From contig CM060109.1 in assembly GCA_030522415.1 (NCBI GenBank), positions 28,173,392 through 28,237,391 of the forward strand: a stretch of 64,000 bases of DNA, given 5' to 3'. The DNA is from Channallabes apus (taxonomy: Eukaryota; Chordata; Actinopteri; Siluriformes; Clariidae). This document shows, piece after piece, positions 1-9,697 of this stretch. The notes under the pieces were generated by a model. It searched no databases, was not told where the DNA came from, and saw only the letters and a list, made by a program, of their open reading frames with translations. Numbering within the stretch: position 1 is the first letter of the stretch; the number at the start of each line of letters is the position of its first letter. Made by a program: the position numbers and the translations under genes.

Positions 1-357
1 ACTACTCCTTCCCACAGCTTCATTGTATGGCTCATTAGCTTTATTCCTCTGTAATTGCCACAGCTCTGCACATCTCCCCTGTTCTTAAAAATTGGCACCA
101 ATACACTTCTCCATTCCTCTGGAATCCTCTCACTCTTCAAGATCTTGTTAAAAAAACTAGTCAGAAACTCTAGTGCCACCTCTCCTAAGCACTTCCATAC
201 CTCCACAGGTATTTCATCAGGACCAACAGCCTTTCCACTCTTCATCCTCTTCAACGCCCTTCTCACCTCACTTTTACTAATATTTGCTACTTCCTGCTCC
301 ACAACAGTCACCTCTTCTACTCTTTGTTCTCTTTAATTTTCCTCATTTGTCAACTCC

Positions 358-819
358 TCAAAGTACCCCTTCCATCTTCCCATCACCCTCCTGGCATGTC
401 AGTACATTTCCATCTCTATCTTTAATCACTCTAACCTGCTGTACATCCTTCCCATCTCTATCTTTCTGCCTCGCCAACCTGTACAGATCCACCTCACCCT
501 CCTTACTGTCCAGCCTAGCATACAAGTCCTCATATGCTCTTTGTTTGGCCTTTGCCACCTCTACCTTCACCTTACGCTGCATCTCCCTGTACTCCTGTCT
601 ACTCTCTTCAGTCCTCTCAGAGTCCCACTTCTTCTTAGCTAGCCTCTTTCCCTGTATACACTCGTGGACTTCCTCGTTCCACCACCAAGTCTCCTTGTCC
701 ACTTTTCCCTTACCTGATGATACACCAAGTACCCTCCTACCTGTCTCCCTGATCACATTGGCTGTCGTTGTCCAGTCAACTGAAAGCACCTCCTGACCAC
801 CCAGAGCCTGTCTCAACAC
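358..819 (-). pseudogene. LINE linker between endonuclease and reverse transcriptase
   Basis: A basic, lysine- and arginine-rich segment that in this LINE family joins endonuclease to reverse transcriptase (ETWWWNEEVHECI, AKKKWDSERTEESRQEYREM, DLYRLARQKDRDGKDVQQVRVIKD). The frame stops near 358. Degenerate RT sequence continues to base 1, where the minus strand still reads residues like IFKN and NYRGIKLMSH. Confidence 0.6.
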
Positions 820-1156
820 AACATTCTTCCTTTCTCAGCTTCCACCACTTTGTCCTCTGCTCTGCCTTTGTCCTCTTCACCTTCCTCACCACCAGGTTTA
901 TTTTACACACCACCATTCTGTGTTGTCTGGCTTCACTCTCCCCTACCACTTTGCAGTCACTAATCTCTTTCAGATTACAACGTCGACACAAGATGTAGTC
1001 TACCTGAGTGCTACTGCCTCCACTCTTATATGTCACCCTATGTTCCTGCCTCTTCTGGAAGAAAGTATTTACTACTGCCATTTCACTCCTCTTTGCAAAG
1101 TCCACCATCATCTGTCCTTCTACATTCCTGTCCTGAAGACCAAACCTGCCCATCAC
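776..1156 (-). pseudogene. LINE endonuclease C-terminal fragment
   Basis: Continuation of the same LINE in a shifted frame. It carries the EGQMMVDFAKR, HRVTYKSGG and TQVDYILCRR segments and RQHRMVV, the conserved His-containing end of the endonuclease. Another shift follows near 819, after which a basic linker (ETWWWNEEVHECI) continues at 819-358. It is a broken piece of an old insertion. Confidence 0.65.
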
Positions 1157-1704
1157 ATTTTCATCACCTCTGTTCCTGCACCAATCACAACTCTCTCACC
1201 TCTGGGGATGCTCTGCATCACTTCATCTAACTCACTCCAGAATGTCTCCTTCCCTTCTAACTCACCTCCTACCTGTGGGGCATAACCACTAACAACATTG
1301 AACATTACTCCTTCAAGTTCCAGCTTCAGACTCATCACCCTATCTGATACTCTCTTCATCTCTAGGACATTCCTTACAAACTCCTCTTTCAGAATAACTC
1401 CTACTCCATTTCTTTTCCTATCCACACCATGGTAAAACAATTTGAACCCTGATCCTAAGCTTCTAGCCTTGCTACCTTTCCACCTGGTCTCCTGGACACA
1501 CAGTATATCCACCTTCCTTCTCTGCATCATATGAACCAACTCTCTTGCCTTCCCTGTCATGGTCCCAACATTCAAAGTCCCTACTTTCACTTCTAAACTC
1601 TTGCCTTTCCTTTTTTTTCTCTGATTTCGAACACGCCTTCCTCCTCTCCTTTTTTCGACCAACAGTAACCCAATTTCCACCGGCACCCTGTAGGTCAACA
1701 GCAC
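1153..1704 (-). pseudogene. LINE endonuclease domain fragment
   Basis: This is the N-terminal half of the AP-like endonuclease that nicks target DNA for LINE insertion. A basic leader precedes the LNVGTMTGK motif, then VDILCVQETRWKGSKA and YHGVDRKRNGVGV. The frame ends at VVIGAGTEVMKM, where family members carry a conserved Asp-Phe-Asn catalytic loop. That stretch is missing here and reading resumes in another frame at 1156 with MGRFGLQDRN. A deletion has therefore removed part of the active site, and the copy should be catalytically dead. Confidence 0.7.
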
Positions 1705-1776
1705 CGGTGGCGGTCGTTGTTAACCCGGGCCGCGATCGATCCGGTATGGAAATTATATTTCTGATTCGCATCATTG

Positions 1777-1912
1777 CCCTGTGATGGATTGGCACCGTGT
1801 CCAGGGTGTACCCCGCCTAGTGCCCGAAGTCTCCTGGGATAGGCTCCTGGTCCCACGCGAACCCTGAACACAGGATTAAGCGGTATAGAAAATGAATGAA
1901 TGAATGAATGAA
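1777..1912 (+). repeat. L2-type LINE 3' tail inserted into the RTE copy
   Basis: A short 3' tail of the common fish L2 type (GATTGGCACC, TCCTGGGATAGGCTCC) ending in a TGAA/ATGA tetranucleotide run. It is flanked by 15-bp direct repeats, TGATTCGCATCATTG at 1762-1776 and TGATTCACATCATTG at 1913-1927. They differ by one CpG-type change, so this is a target-site duplication and the insertion is younger than the RTE copy. Confidence 0.75.
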
Positions 1913-1927
1913 TGATTCACATCATTG

Positions 1928-2060
1928 ATTTGGCAAATGTTTTTACGTCAGATGCCCTTCCTGACACAACCCTCTGCATTCATCCAGACTTGGGACTGGC
2001 ACAAGAAGACACTGGATGCGGTGAGCGCGACAGTAATAAGCATTCTGGTTGTCCACCTAC
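1928..2060 (-). repeat. RTE/SINE-like fragment
   Basis: Shares the block around GATGCCCTTCCTGAC and GGGACTGGCAC with the SINE at 6629-6856. It lies directly beyond the L2 tail insertion, so it may be the 5' part of the interrupted RTE copy or a fragment of an RTE-mobilised SINE. A TATG/TGTA microsatellite follows at about 2065-2130. Confidence 0.45.
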
Positions 2061-2239
2061 TGAATGTATGTATGTGCAGTATGTACAGTGTATGTGTATG
2101 TATGTACTGTATGTATGTATGCATATGCATATATCCATCCATCCATTTCATTCTTACCAATGAAGTGTTTTACCTGGTATGACAGGAAGAAACTTTGCTG
2201 AGTGCAACATTTCCCCAAATGGAATACTACACTTAGTAT

Positions 2240-2870
2240 TAATTTGAATGCAAACACACGGCTAGGTCTAAGTCAGACTACCATGCAACAAGAACAAACA
2301 ACTCCACACATGAATTTTCATGCCACTGCTATGTGGAAGACTCAACTCATCCTCTCCTCTTCTTCCCCAGATACTCATCTCTCTGCCCAGAACTCAGCAT
2401 GTCTGGCAGCCCATCAGCTGAAAATTAATCCCAGCATAACCAAACTGCTGTTCATCTCAGGTGATTCAGACCCATGCCAGGGTATTGTGATCTCTGATAT
2501 CTCACCTTCGTTCGCTGCACACAACCTTGGGGTAAACAAATATCTGTCTTGCTTATAGTGCTAATCTAACAAGCTCATGCTAATTTACAATATCAGAAAA
2601 ATTTGTTCATTTCAATCCAAACTGACCAATCAGGTGCCAGAGAGTTTGCACTCTCCTGAGTTCTAGCATGACCTCTGACCCAATTTCCTGCCTATTTTTC
2701 CACTCTTATTTGACATTCTGTATATTTTCTCAAAGTTTGCAGAAAAGTATTGTAAAGTCTTACTGATTCTCTACTTCTGTGTTTTGTAATTTAAGGCTAA
2801 GCTCAAGTTAAAACTATATCTGTTTATTTGAGTACTTCTTGAATCAACTTTAGGGAACTTTGGGGTTTTT
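2240..2870 (+). pseudogene. L2-like LINE reverse-transcriptase remnant
   Basis: Plus-strand translation around 2400-2560 gives AAHQLKINPS, LLFISGDSDPCQ and AHNLGV. These match the region after the catalytic core of L2/Maui-type fish LINE reverse transcriptases. Beyond 2560 the reading frame decays, with a possible C-terminal KAKLK echo near 2790. No catalytic motif survives. Confidence 0.55.
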
Positions 2871-3869
2871 GACCCTTGTCTGCTCTGTTTTGGATTGGTG
2901 ATACTGTTTTTAAAACCTTCATTTCTCACAATACCAGCAGGAGCAGAATATCTATATGGAGCACATCCCAAACCAATGGTCCCTTAATATTGAGACATAT
3001 GCCAATGTGGTTGCAGTAGCATTTCAGCATGAAATATAACGTATATCTAGTATTTTTTAAATTGCTGAACATCGTATACCACACAGTGTATATACACAAA
3101 TGTACACAAAAGACACTGCCTACACCTCACAAGAGCTACTCTACTTACACACATTTTAGCCTTCTCCTCAGGCACTGCTTATTGGAATTCCAGTCTGAGA
3201 GTCTCTCTGTTGGACCTGCTCACCACACACACACACACACGCAGTGATGTCAGTCACTGCTTCTGTTACCATGGATACAACCTAGTTCATGGCGGTTATG
3301 GGCTGTCTCTTTTAAAGCAAGTGAAACTGCTCTGGAAAGGAGGGGAGATCATTGAAATGATTCTCACCAACTCGCTTTTCACAGTACTGAACAAATATAT
3401 CACTGCACAGATATGTAGCACAGCTAGAGGCGTATGTACGACTAGATATTTCCTCACATTATTTCCTACTGACATGGTTGAAATACATCCCTCAGAGCTA
3501 CTGATGACCATAAAACGATCACTTTTGGATTTTATGAACAGACCACATACCACTTGTGTTTGTGCCCAGGGATTTGGCTTGGGTTTGGCCCACTTCTGGG
3601 GATGGGGTTGGGGAATGGTGGGTTGGAGAGGATGGTGCAGGCACTGCTTACTGTACCTCACTCTCCTCAAGCATTCAATAACAATACTGATTATCATATT
3701 GTAGATACAAGTATTCCTGTTACACACAGGATACAAGTATTCCTGTCAACAGCAGAATGATCTCTAGGATTAGCCTAGATAAGTAATTAGGGTTACAGTG
3801 CTAGTATACCCTACTAGTATACCACTAAACAATGACGCACTAAAATATTTTATTGATAAATTAAAATAC
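2871..3869. other. No gene recognised
   Basis: Low-coding sequence. There is a short CA run at about 3226-3241 and an imperfect ATACAAGTATTCCTGT duplication near 3704-3744. The open frames here have no recognisable domains or splice context, and I see no gene. Confidence 0.5.
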
Positions 3870-4112
3870 ATGTCTCACACTCATCTCATCATCTATAATA
3901 GGGTGAACAGGGTGCCAATCCATCACAGGGCAGATACTCATACACACACTACAAGCAATATGTGAACCCCAGTTACTGTAGCTTAATCTGCTTGTCTTTG
4001 AACTGTGGGAGGAAACTGGAGTACCCGGAGGAAACCAACCAAGCACGGTTAGAACATTCAAACTCCATTCACACAAAGCAACAGTGCTAACCATTAAGCC
4101 ACCGTGCCACCT
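3870..4112 (+). repeat. L2/Mermaid-type tail repeat
   Basis: Contains the conserved fish repeat blocks GCCAATCCATCACAGGGCA, CTTAATCTGCTTGTCTTTG, GGGAGGAAACTGGAGTACCC and a tRNA-like end GCTAACCATTAAGCCACCG. Similar copies lie at about 14575-14905, 21065-21345, 25800-26125 and 36075-36243, and in reverse at 41578-41765. It is an old dispersed element with no coding capacity. Confidence 0.7.
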
Positions 4113-5554
4113 AAAATATTAGTATATCAAATATAAGTAATAATGTTACACTGTAAAAAAATTCTTGCTACTCCAACTAAAAAATTTCTAGTGACCTGTT
4201 GCATCTAAAATTTTTAGTTGGCTCAATTTAAGTTGTATAAACTATTTTGTTTTTGCTGTGGTGATTACCTCTAAATGTACACACAAATTGAAATAAAACA
4301 TTCTGTCAACTAAATGTTCTATGCTGAATAAACATGCCTAGTTAGGCCAAAAAGCAGTCTCAAATTGAAATATAATGTTGTGTCAATTAAATGTTCCAAG
4401 TTGACTGAAAGGTATATTTTGAATTGGAAATTATACTTGCATAATTATAAAATTAACATCTTAAAGTTTACTTGAGTAGGTTATTCACTGTGGCCACATT
4501 TCAAATAACATGACACATTCTTCTAAATTTGAATATTTTTTTAATGTAAACTTTAAACACCTGTTAAAGACTATCAACATTGATTAAGTGCAATCCAGCT
4601 ACTCTTTCAACAAATAAACAAATGCTGCATTGTTATAACAAAATATGCAAATAACATTCCAAAATGCAAGAATGAAACTGTGCCTTTAACATTCATGTTA
4701 CAAAGCTTACTAATATCACACTCAGTCAAAACAGTATACTGGATAAATAGACTTCTGCTTTGAGGAACTAAACATACTGATATTTCTCAGTAAAAACGTG
4801 CAGTGGCTTATTTGAAAATAAAATATTTGCTTTAACTCAGAAATGGTTTAAGATATATAAAAAAAAAATGTTGTGAAATAATTTTGCCAAGCTCCAAGAT
4901 TGTTTGCAGATGCAGTAAGCACTGTTTCCCAGATATTCTCCCTATAATACCTGAAATACAAAAAGAAAAATATATGAATAACTAATTAAGTAACCGTTTG
5001 TAGTTCAAAACCATTAAAAATCCTAGACAAAAAAATGTCCGTTTAGCCATTATAACCGTTTTCAGACACTATAAGGTTAATGAATGATGAAGAAGTGAGA
5101 ACATTAAGCTCCCTCAGTGGCGCACTAACGCGCCGTCTTTTTCAAATAGCCTTTGAAATTATCAGTCATTAAAATGAATAAAATGTATGTAACGTAATTA
5201 AACTTTAGCGGTTTCATAGATTAACATTAATGTCAATGTACATACCATCTGAAAAAAAAAATGCGTTAGGAGCTGAAACGAGTGCATTGCCAGATAACTA
5301 CTGTAACACTCCAAATTATATAAATAAACACTCGAAAATATAATGTTCTAAAGCTTGCTGCTGGATAATATATATGTTATAAAGCTAAAATTGCTAATTA
5401 CTTTGCAGGACAGTTAGTTTCCATGAAGTACTCACCATTTCGGGAGGAAATAGCGGGAAGCTCGAAAATTCTGGAAGAACGCTTTTGCGCATGCGCAAAG
5501 GTCCCTCTTGTTCGTCCAACATAAAATTGTTTGTGTGCAGTTAAATGTTTCATG
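4113..5554. other. AT-rich sequence, no gene recognised
   Basis: Contains the left part of the possible outer transposon (from 4149), with several AGTTG/CAACT and AAATTGAAATA motifs between 4160 and 4420. I see no exon, RNA gene or open frame with a recognisable product. Confidence 0.45.
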
Positions 5555-5560
5555 AACACA

Positions 5561-6275
5561 TATGGAACGATATCGCGGACAATATTCAAATGCAATTGCA
5601 AATTGCATTTGCGATTGCGTTTCCCATATGTGGACGCACAAAGTGTGCCATAATTCAAATGCAATTGCAAACTTTGCATTACCGTTTGCTGATTCGCCTT
5701 TGCGAGCGCACACTGACTGCCAAATTTCAAATGAAAAAAACAAAGTCCATTTGCATTTGTATTTCCCACGTCTTACACGTCATGAACCTGTCATATTTAA
5801 ATAGCAAAATCAATCACCACGTTTGCTTTTTCACTTTCTCTGCGCTGCGCGTCAAGCCGGCCAAAATTCAAACGCAATCGCTAATCCATTTGCAATTGCA
5901 TTTCCAACACGTTACACAGAAACCTGTCAATCAGCGTCAGGGGCGGGTCTATACTGTGGGGCGGGATTGTATGGGGAGTGACGTCACTCGCACTCGCCGA
6001 CCAAGAGGGGCATATTTGAGCACTGGAGGTGAACCGAGATTATCTCATTTGTTTATCAAGAAATAAACACACAAAAATGACAAATCGCATATTTTCTTGC
6101 TCTGGAGTGGACAGAGAAGTTTTTACAAATAAAAATATTTTTAGATCTTCTCCTGTTACAGCCTGCTGGAGCTAAATCTTTCAGAAACGCTGCGTACCGG
6201 TGTTATGAGCTAAAATGCCTCCCTTCCACGGATTGCCCCCGCCCCCTCCCCAACATAACCTCTATCAAATATTAT
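5561..6275 (+). repeat. Left arm of the foldback element
   Basis: Inverted copy of about 8360-9062. The arms stay clearly alignable to about TATCAAATAT near 6270 and then diverge. The open frame 5545-6066 is a by-product of the low-stop GCAATTGCATTTG repeats and has no known domain. Confidence 0.8.
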
Positions 6276-6628
6276 ATTACAACATAAATTAATAGGTTTA
6301 TGATTTACAAATTGCACCAAACGAATTTGATTATAAAATAATCTATATAAAAAAAAACACATGTAGTATAGGAGGAAAATATATTAATTATATATTATTT
6401 TCATATACAACCCCTGGCAAAAATTATGGAATCACCCCTCTCAGAAGATGTTAATTCAAATGTTTAATTGTGTAGAAAAAAAAACAAGCACATACATGCC
6501 ACAAAACTATTTTCACTCAACAATCCAAACTTCTGGCTGTATAAAACACTTAAAAAAACAAAAACAAAGAAAGATAACTATAGTCAACGACAACTGTTTT
6601 AACAATTCAAACAGAGGAAAAAAATATG

Positions 6629-6856
6629 TTGTTGTTGGTCTTTCGGCTGCTCCCGGCAAGGGGTCGCCACAGCGGAATATCCAGTCCGCACTACAACTTG
6701 GCACAGGTTTTACGCCAGATGCCCTTCCTGACGCAACCCTCCCATTTTATCCGGGCTTGGGACCGGCACTGTATTCAGTGGCTGGGGTGTGGGCACTGGC
6801 TGGAATCGAACCCGGGCCTTCCGCATGGCAGGCGAAACACCTACCACTGAGCCACC
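6629..6856 (-). mobile_element. tRNA-Gly-derived SINE with RTE-like tail
   Basis: A 228-bp insertion flanked by AAAAAATATG at 6619-6628 and 6857-6866 (10-bp target duplication). On the minus strand the head resembles tRNA-Gly(GCC): A box TGGCTCAGTGG (6854-6844), the TCGCCTGCCATGCGG anticodon-arm segment and B box GGTTCGATTCC (6812-6802). The tail contains CTGTGGCGACCCC and GGGAGCAGCCGAAAG and ends in CAACAACAA, resembling RTE-type LINE ends and suggesting RTE-driven mobilisation. Confidence 0.8.
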
Positions 6857-6887
6857 AAAAAATATGGAATCACCAAATAAAAACACT

Positions 6888-7877
6888 ACTTGTACTTTGT
6901 TGCACCACCTCTGGCTTTTATAACAGCTTGAATTCTCTGAGGCCTGGATTTAACTAATGTCAAACTGTATACTTCATCAGTCTGTCTCCAGCTTTGTCTT
7001 ATTGCAGTTGCCAGATCAGCTTTGCAGGTTGGAGCCGTGTCCTGGACCATTTTCTTTCATTTCCACCACAGATTTTCAATTGGATTAAGGTCCGGACTAT
7101 TTGCATTATATGTATTTCCTGTAGGAATGTTTTCATAGATTTTGCCCTATGGCACGATGCATTATCATCCTGAAAAATGATGCTACCATCACCAAACATC
7201 CTTTCAATTGATGGAATAAGAAAAGTGTCCAAAATCTCAACTTAAACTTGTGCATTTATAGAAGATGTAATGACTGTCATGTCTCCCATACCTTTATCTG
7301 ACATACAACCCCATATCAATAATGATTGTGGAAATTTGCATGTTTTCTTCAGGCAGTTGTCTTTATAAATTTCATTGGAGCGGCACCAAACAAAAGTTCC
7401 AGCATCATCACCCTGCGCAATGCAGATTCGTGATTCATCACTGAATCTAACTATCATCTAGTCATCCGCAGTCCAAGATTGACTTTCTTTAGCCCACTGA
7501 ACCCTTGTTTTTTTCTGTTTAGATGTTAATGATGGTTTTCTTTTGGCTTTTCTGTATGTAAATCCCATTTCTTTTAGGTGATTTCTTACTGTCCGGTCAC
7601 AGACATTGACTCCACTTTCTGCCCATTTGTTCCTCATTTGTTTTGTTGTGCATTTTCTGTTTTCAAGTCATACTGCTTTAAGTTTTCTGTCTTGGCGCTT
7701 TGATGTCTTTCTTGGTCTACCAGTACGCTTCCCTTTTACAACCTTTCCATTTGATTTGTACTTGGTCCAGATTTTAGACACAGCTGACTGGGAACAACCA
7801 ACATCTTTTGCAACATTCCATGAAGATTTACCTTCTTCAAGAAGTTTGATAATTCTCTCCTTTGTTTCAACTGACAT
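6888..7877 (-). pseudogene. Tc1-like transposase, inactivated
   Basis: The frame starts at 7877 with a paired-like DNA-binding region (ETKERIIKLLEEGKSSWNVA, QSAVSKIWTKYK) and a GRPR motif. Stops or shifts interrupt it near 7670, 7450, 7242 and 7100. Catalytic-core pieces remain: FSDES (first Asp) in 7457-7242 and FQDDNASCHRA (second Asp) in 7232-6999. The C-terminal part near 6960-6890 reads RIQAVIKARGGATKY before a stop. Full length would be about 330 codons, usual for the family. The many stops mean no active enzyme. Confidence 0.8.
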
Positions 7878-8359
7878 CTCTCGTGTTGGAGCTATGAGTT
7901 ATGTCAATCATCTTGGTTCAACACATCCCTAATGTGTGCAAGCACTCTTTTTTAACTGTAGACTAATTAGCAGTTGTAGAAATGCAAAGTGCATGGTGAT
8001 TCCATATTTTCTTCCTCAGATTTGTGTGATTCCATATTTTTTTCCTCTGTTTGAGTTGTTAAAACAGTTGTCGTTGACTATAGTTATCTTTCTTTGTTTT
8101 TTTTTTTTAAGTGTTTTATACAGCCAGAAGTTTGGATTGTTGAGTGAAAATTGTTTTGTGGCATGTATGTGCTTGTTTTTTTTCTACACAATTAAACATT
8201 TGAATGAATATCTTCTGAGAGGGGTGATTCCAGAATTTTTGCCAGGGGTTGTACATGTATATTTTTATATTTCTTATTTATAATAAAAATCGCTTCGTGA
8301 TAATACTCATATATTATATTTGATAATAATAATATGAATATTTGATTGTGATGTCCTCA

Positions 8360-9062
8360 TATATTTGACAGAGATTTTGTGGGGGTGCAATCAGTGGCAG
8401 GGAGGCTTTTTAGCGCATAACACCGGTACGCAGCGTTTCTGAAAGATTTAGCTCCAGCAGGCTGTAACAGGAGAAGATCTAAAAATATTTTTATTTGTAA
8501 AAACTTCTCTGTCCACTCCGGAGCAAGAAAATATGCGATTTATCATTTTTGTGTGTTTATTTCTTGATAAACAAATGAGATAATCTCGGTTCACCTCCAG
8601 TGCTCAAATATCCCCCTTCTTGGTCGGCGAGTGCGAGTGACGTCACTCCCCATACAATCCCGCCCCACAGTATAGACCCGCCCCTGACGCTGATTGACAG
8701 GATTCTGTGTAACGTGTTGGAAATGCAATTGCAAATGGATTAGCGATTGCGTTTGAATTTTGGCCGGCTTGACGCGCGGCGCAGAGAAAGTGAAAAAGCA
8801 AACGTGGTGATTGATTTTGCTATTTAAATATGACAGGTTCATGACGTGTAAGACGTGGGAAATACAAATGCAAATGGACTTTGTTTTTTCATTTGAAATT
8901 TGGCAGTCAGTGTGCGCTCGCGAAGGCGAATCAGCAAACGGTAATGCAAAGTTTGCAATTGCATTTGAATTATGGCACACTTTGTGCGTCCACATATGGG
9001 AAACGCAATTACAAATGCAATTTGCAATTGCATTTGAATATTGTCCGCGATATCGTTCCATA
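8360..9062 (-). repeat. Right arm of the foldback element
   Basis: Reverse complement of the left arm with scattered substitutions and small indels, for example GGGCATATTTG on the left against CAAATATCCCCC on the right. The arms are therefore not freshly identical. Confidence 0.8.
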
Positions 9063-9326
9063 AACACAGTTTTACTCGTTGCCTTGATGAAACTTTTGTA
9101 GTTGAGTAATGAAATTTATACAATCATTGAGAAAACATATTTTTCTTTTTTGACACCAGCATTATATTAGCCCAACATATATTTCTTTGTTCCAACAACT
9201 ATTTTCAGGATTTATTTTTTACAGTGTAGGTTGGCAATAGTCTTTATAGTTTACTAGGCCTAGTAGTAGTATTAGTCAGGGATGGACTTTACCTTTAGGA
9301 ATTTTAGGTAGAAATACTGTACTTAT

Positions 9327-9697
9327 TGTCACGAACTAACCTGGGATGATCAGAAGACGTAGCTTAGCGGTTAGCCCTTTGTTGCGTGAATGGTAAACCC
9401 AAACGCGGAAGAACACGAGTAGGCAGGATAATCACGCTGTTTGTTTTAAGGACTCTCATAAAAGGAGAGCAAGGGAAAGACACAATCTAACCCGCGTCCT
9501 ATAAACACACACTCAATCAGAAAGTAATACCAAGATAGTGAGTACTCACGGTTTGGTGAACGATTCCGAAACGACATCGGGCGAACTCAATGACTGAGCG
9601 TTGTACTATCGTTTGTTTACCTCTTTTATACTTCCTGGTTTGACGCCCGCCTTACTTCCGGGTCCTAGTGCCGGGCGCAGGTTGAGTGTGCATGACA
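9327..9697 (-). repeat. 3' LTR of the chromovirus (element orientation)
   Basis: A 371-bp copy of the LTR at 14088-14458, with no difference that I can see. The pol frame enters it and stops at 9652, 46 bases inside. A polypurine tract borders it at about 9706-9701. Confidence 0.95.

Larger units (their letters stand above)
1..1776 (-). mobile_element. RTE-type LINE, broken and cut by the window edge
   Basis: Minus-strand non-LTR retrotransposon. Reading from 1704 downward there is an AP-type endonuclease, a linker and the start of a reverse transcriptase that runs off the left edge. The endonuclease shows an LNVGTMTGK start, a VQETRWKG segment and a YAPQVG segment. The protein is split into pieces at about 1704-1153, 1156-776 and 819-358 and then degenerate RT, so several frameshifts are present. 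The family is known from the RTE/BovB-like group often mislabelled as craniofacial development protein 2. The reading is by recognition of motifs; the exact RTE subfamily is not assigned. Confidence 0.75.
6408..8251 (-). mobile_element. Tc1-like transposon with long inverted repeats
   Basis: Ends CAACCCCTGGCAAAAATTATGG and its complement are flanked by TA at 6406-6407 and 8252-8253, as expected for Tc1/mariner insertion. The inverted repeats are about 220 bp long. Each carries the GGAATCACC motif at both its outer and inner end (about 6427 and 6866 on the left; about 7994, 8024 and 8222 on the right), an IR/DR layout like Sleeping Beauty. A SINE interrupts the left repeat. The transposase is on the minus strand and is broken. 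Confidence 0.85.
5561..9062. mobile_element. Foldback DNA element with arms of about 700 bp
   Basis: The sequence from 5561 to about 6275 recurs inverted at about 8360-9062. Arms begin TATGGAACGATATCGCGGAC and end in its complement. The outer ends are flanked by AACACA at 5555-5560 and again at 9063-9068, a 6-bp target-site duplication. Arms are dense in CAAATGC/GCAATTGC short palindromes and contain a CACTCGCACTCGCCGACC stretch. No transposase of its own was seen. The central loop is occupied by a Tc1-like element. The superfamily is not assigned. Confidence 0.8.
4149..9226. mobile_element. Possible outer DNA transposon host of the nested cluster
   Basis: TACACTGTAAAAAA at 4149 and its inverted complement TTTTTTACAGTGTA ending at 9226 could be terminal inverted repeats of one DNA transposon later split by the foldback element at 5561-9062. 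Removing that insert would leave about 1.6 kb. No clear target-site duplication was found and no transposase was recognised, so the pairing may be coincidental. Confidence 0.35.

Noticed and set aside
5545..6066. 173-codon frame in the foldback arm and its mirror at 8591-9067
   Set aside because: The arm has few stops because of repeated GCAATTGCATTTG motifs. The two frames are copies of one inverted repeat and show no domain.
6802..6856. A functional tRNA-Gly gene on the minus strand
   Set aside because: It resembles tRNA-Gly but is the head of a 228-bp SINE with its own target duplication, and the acceptor stem is not complete.
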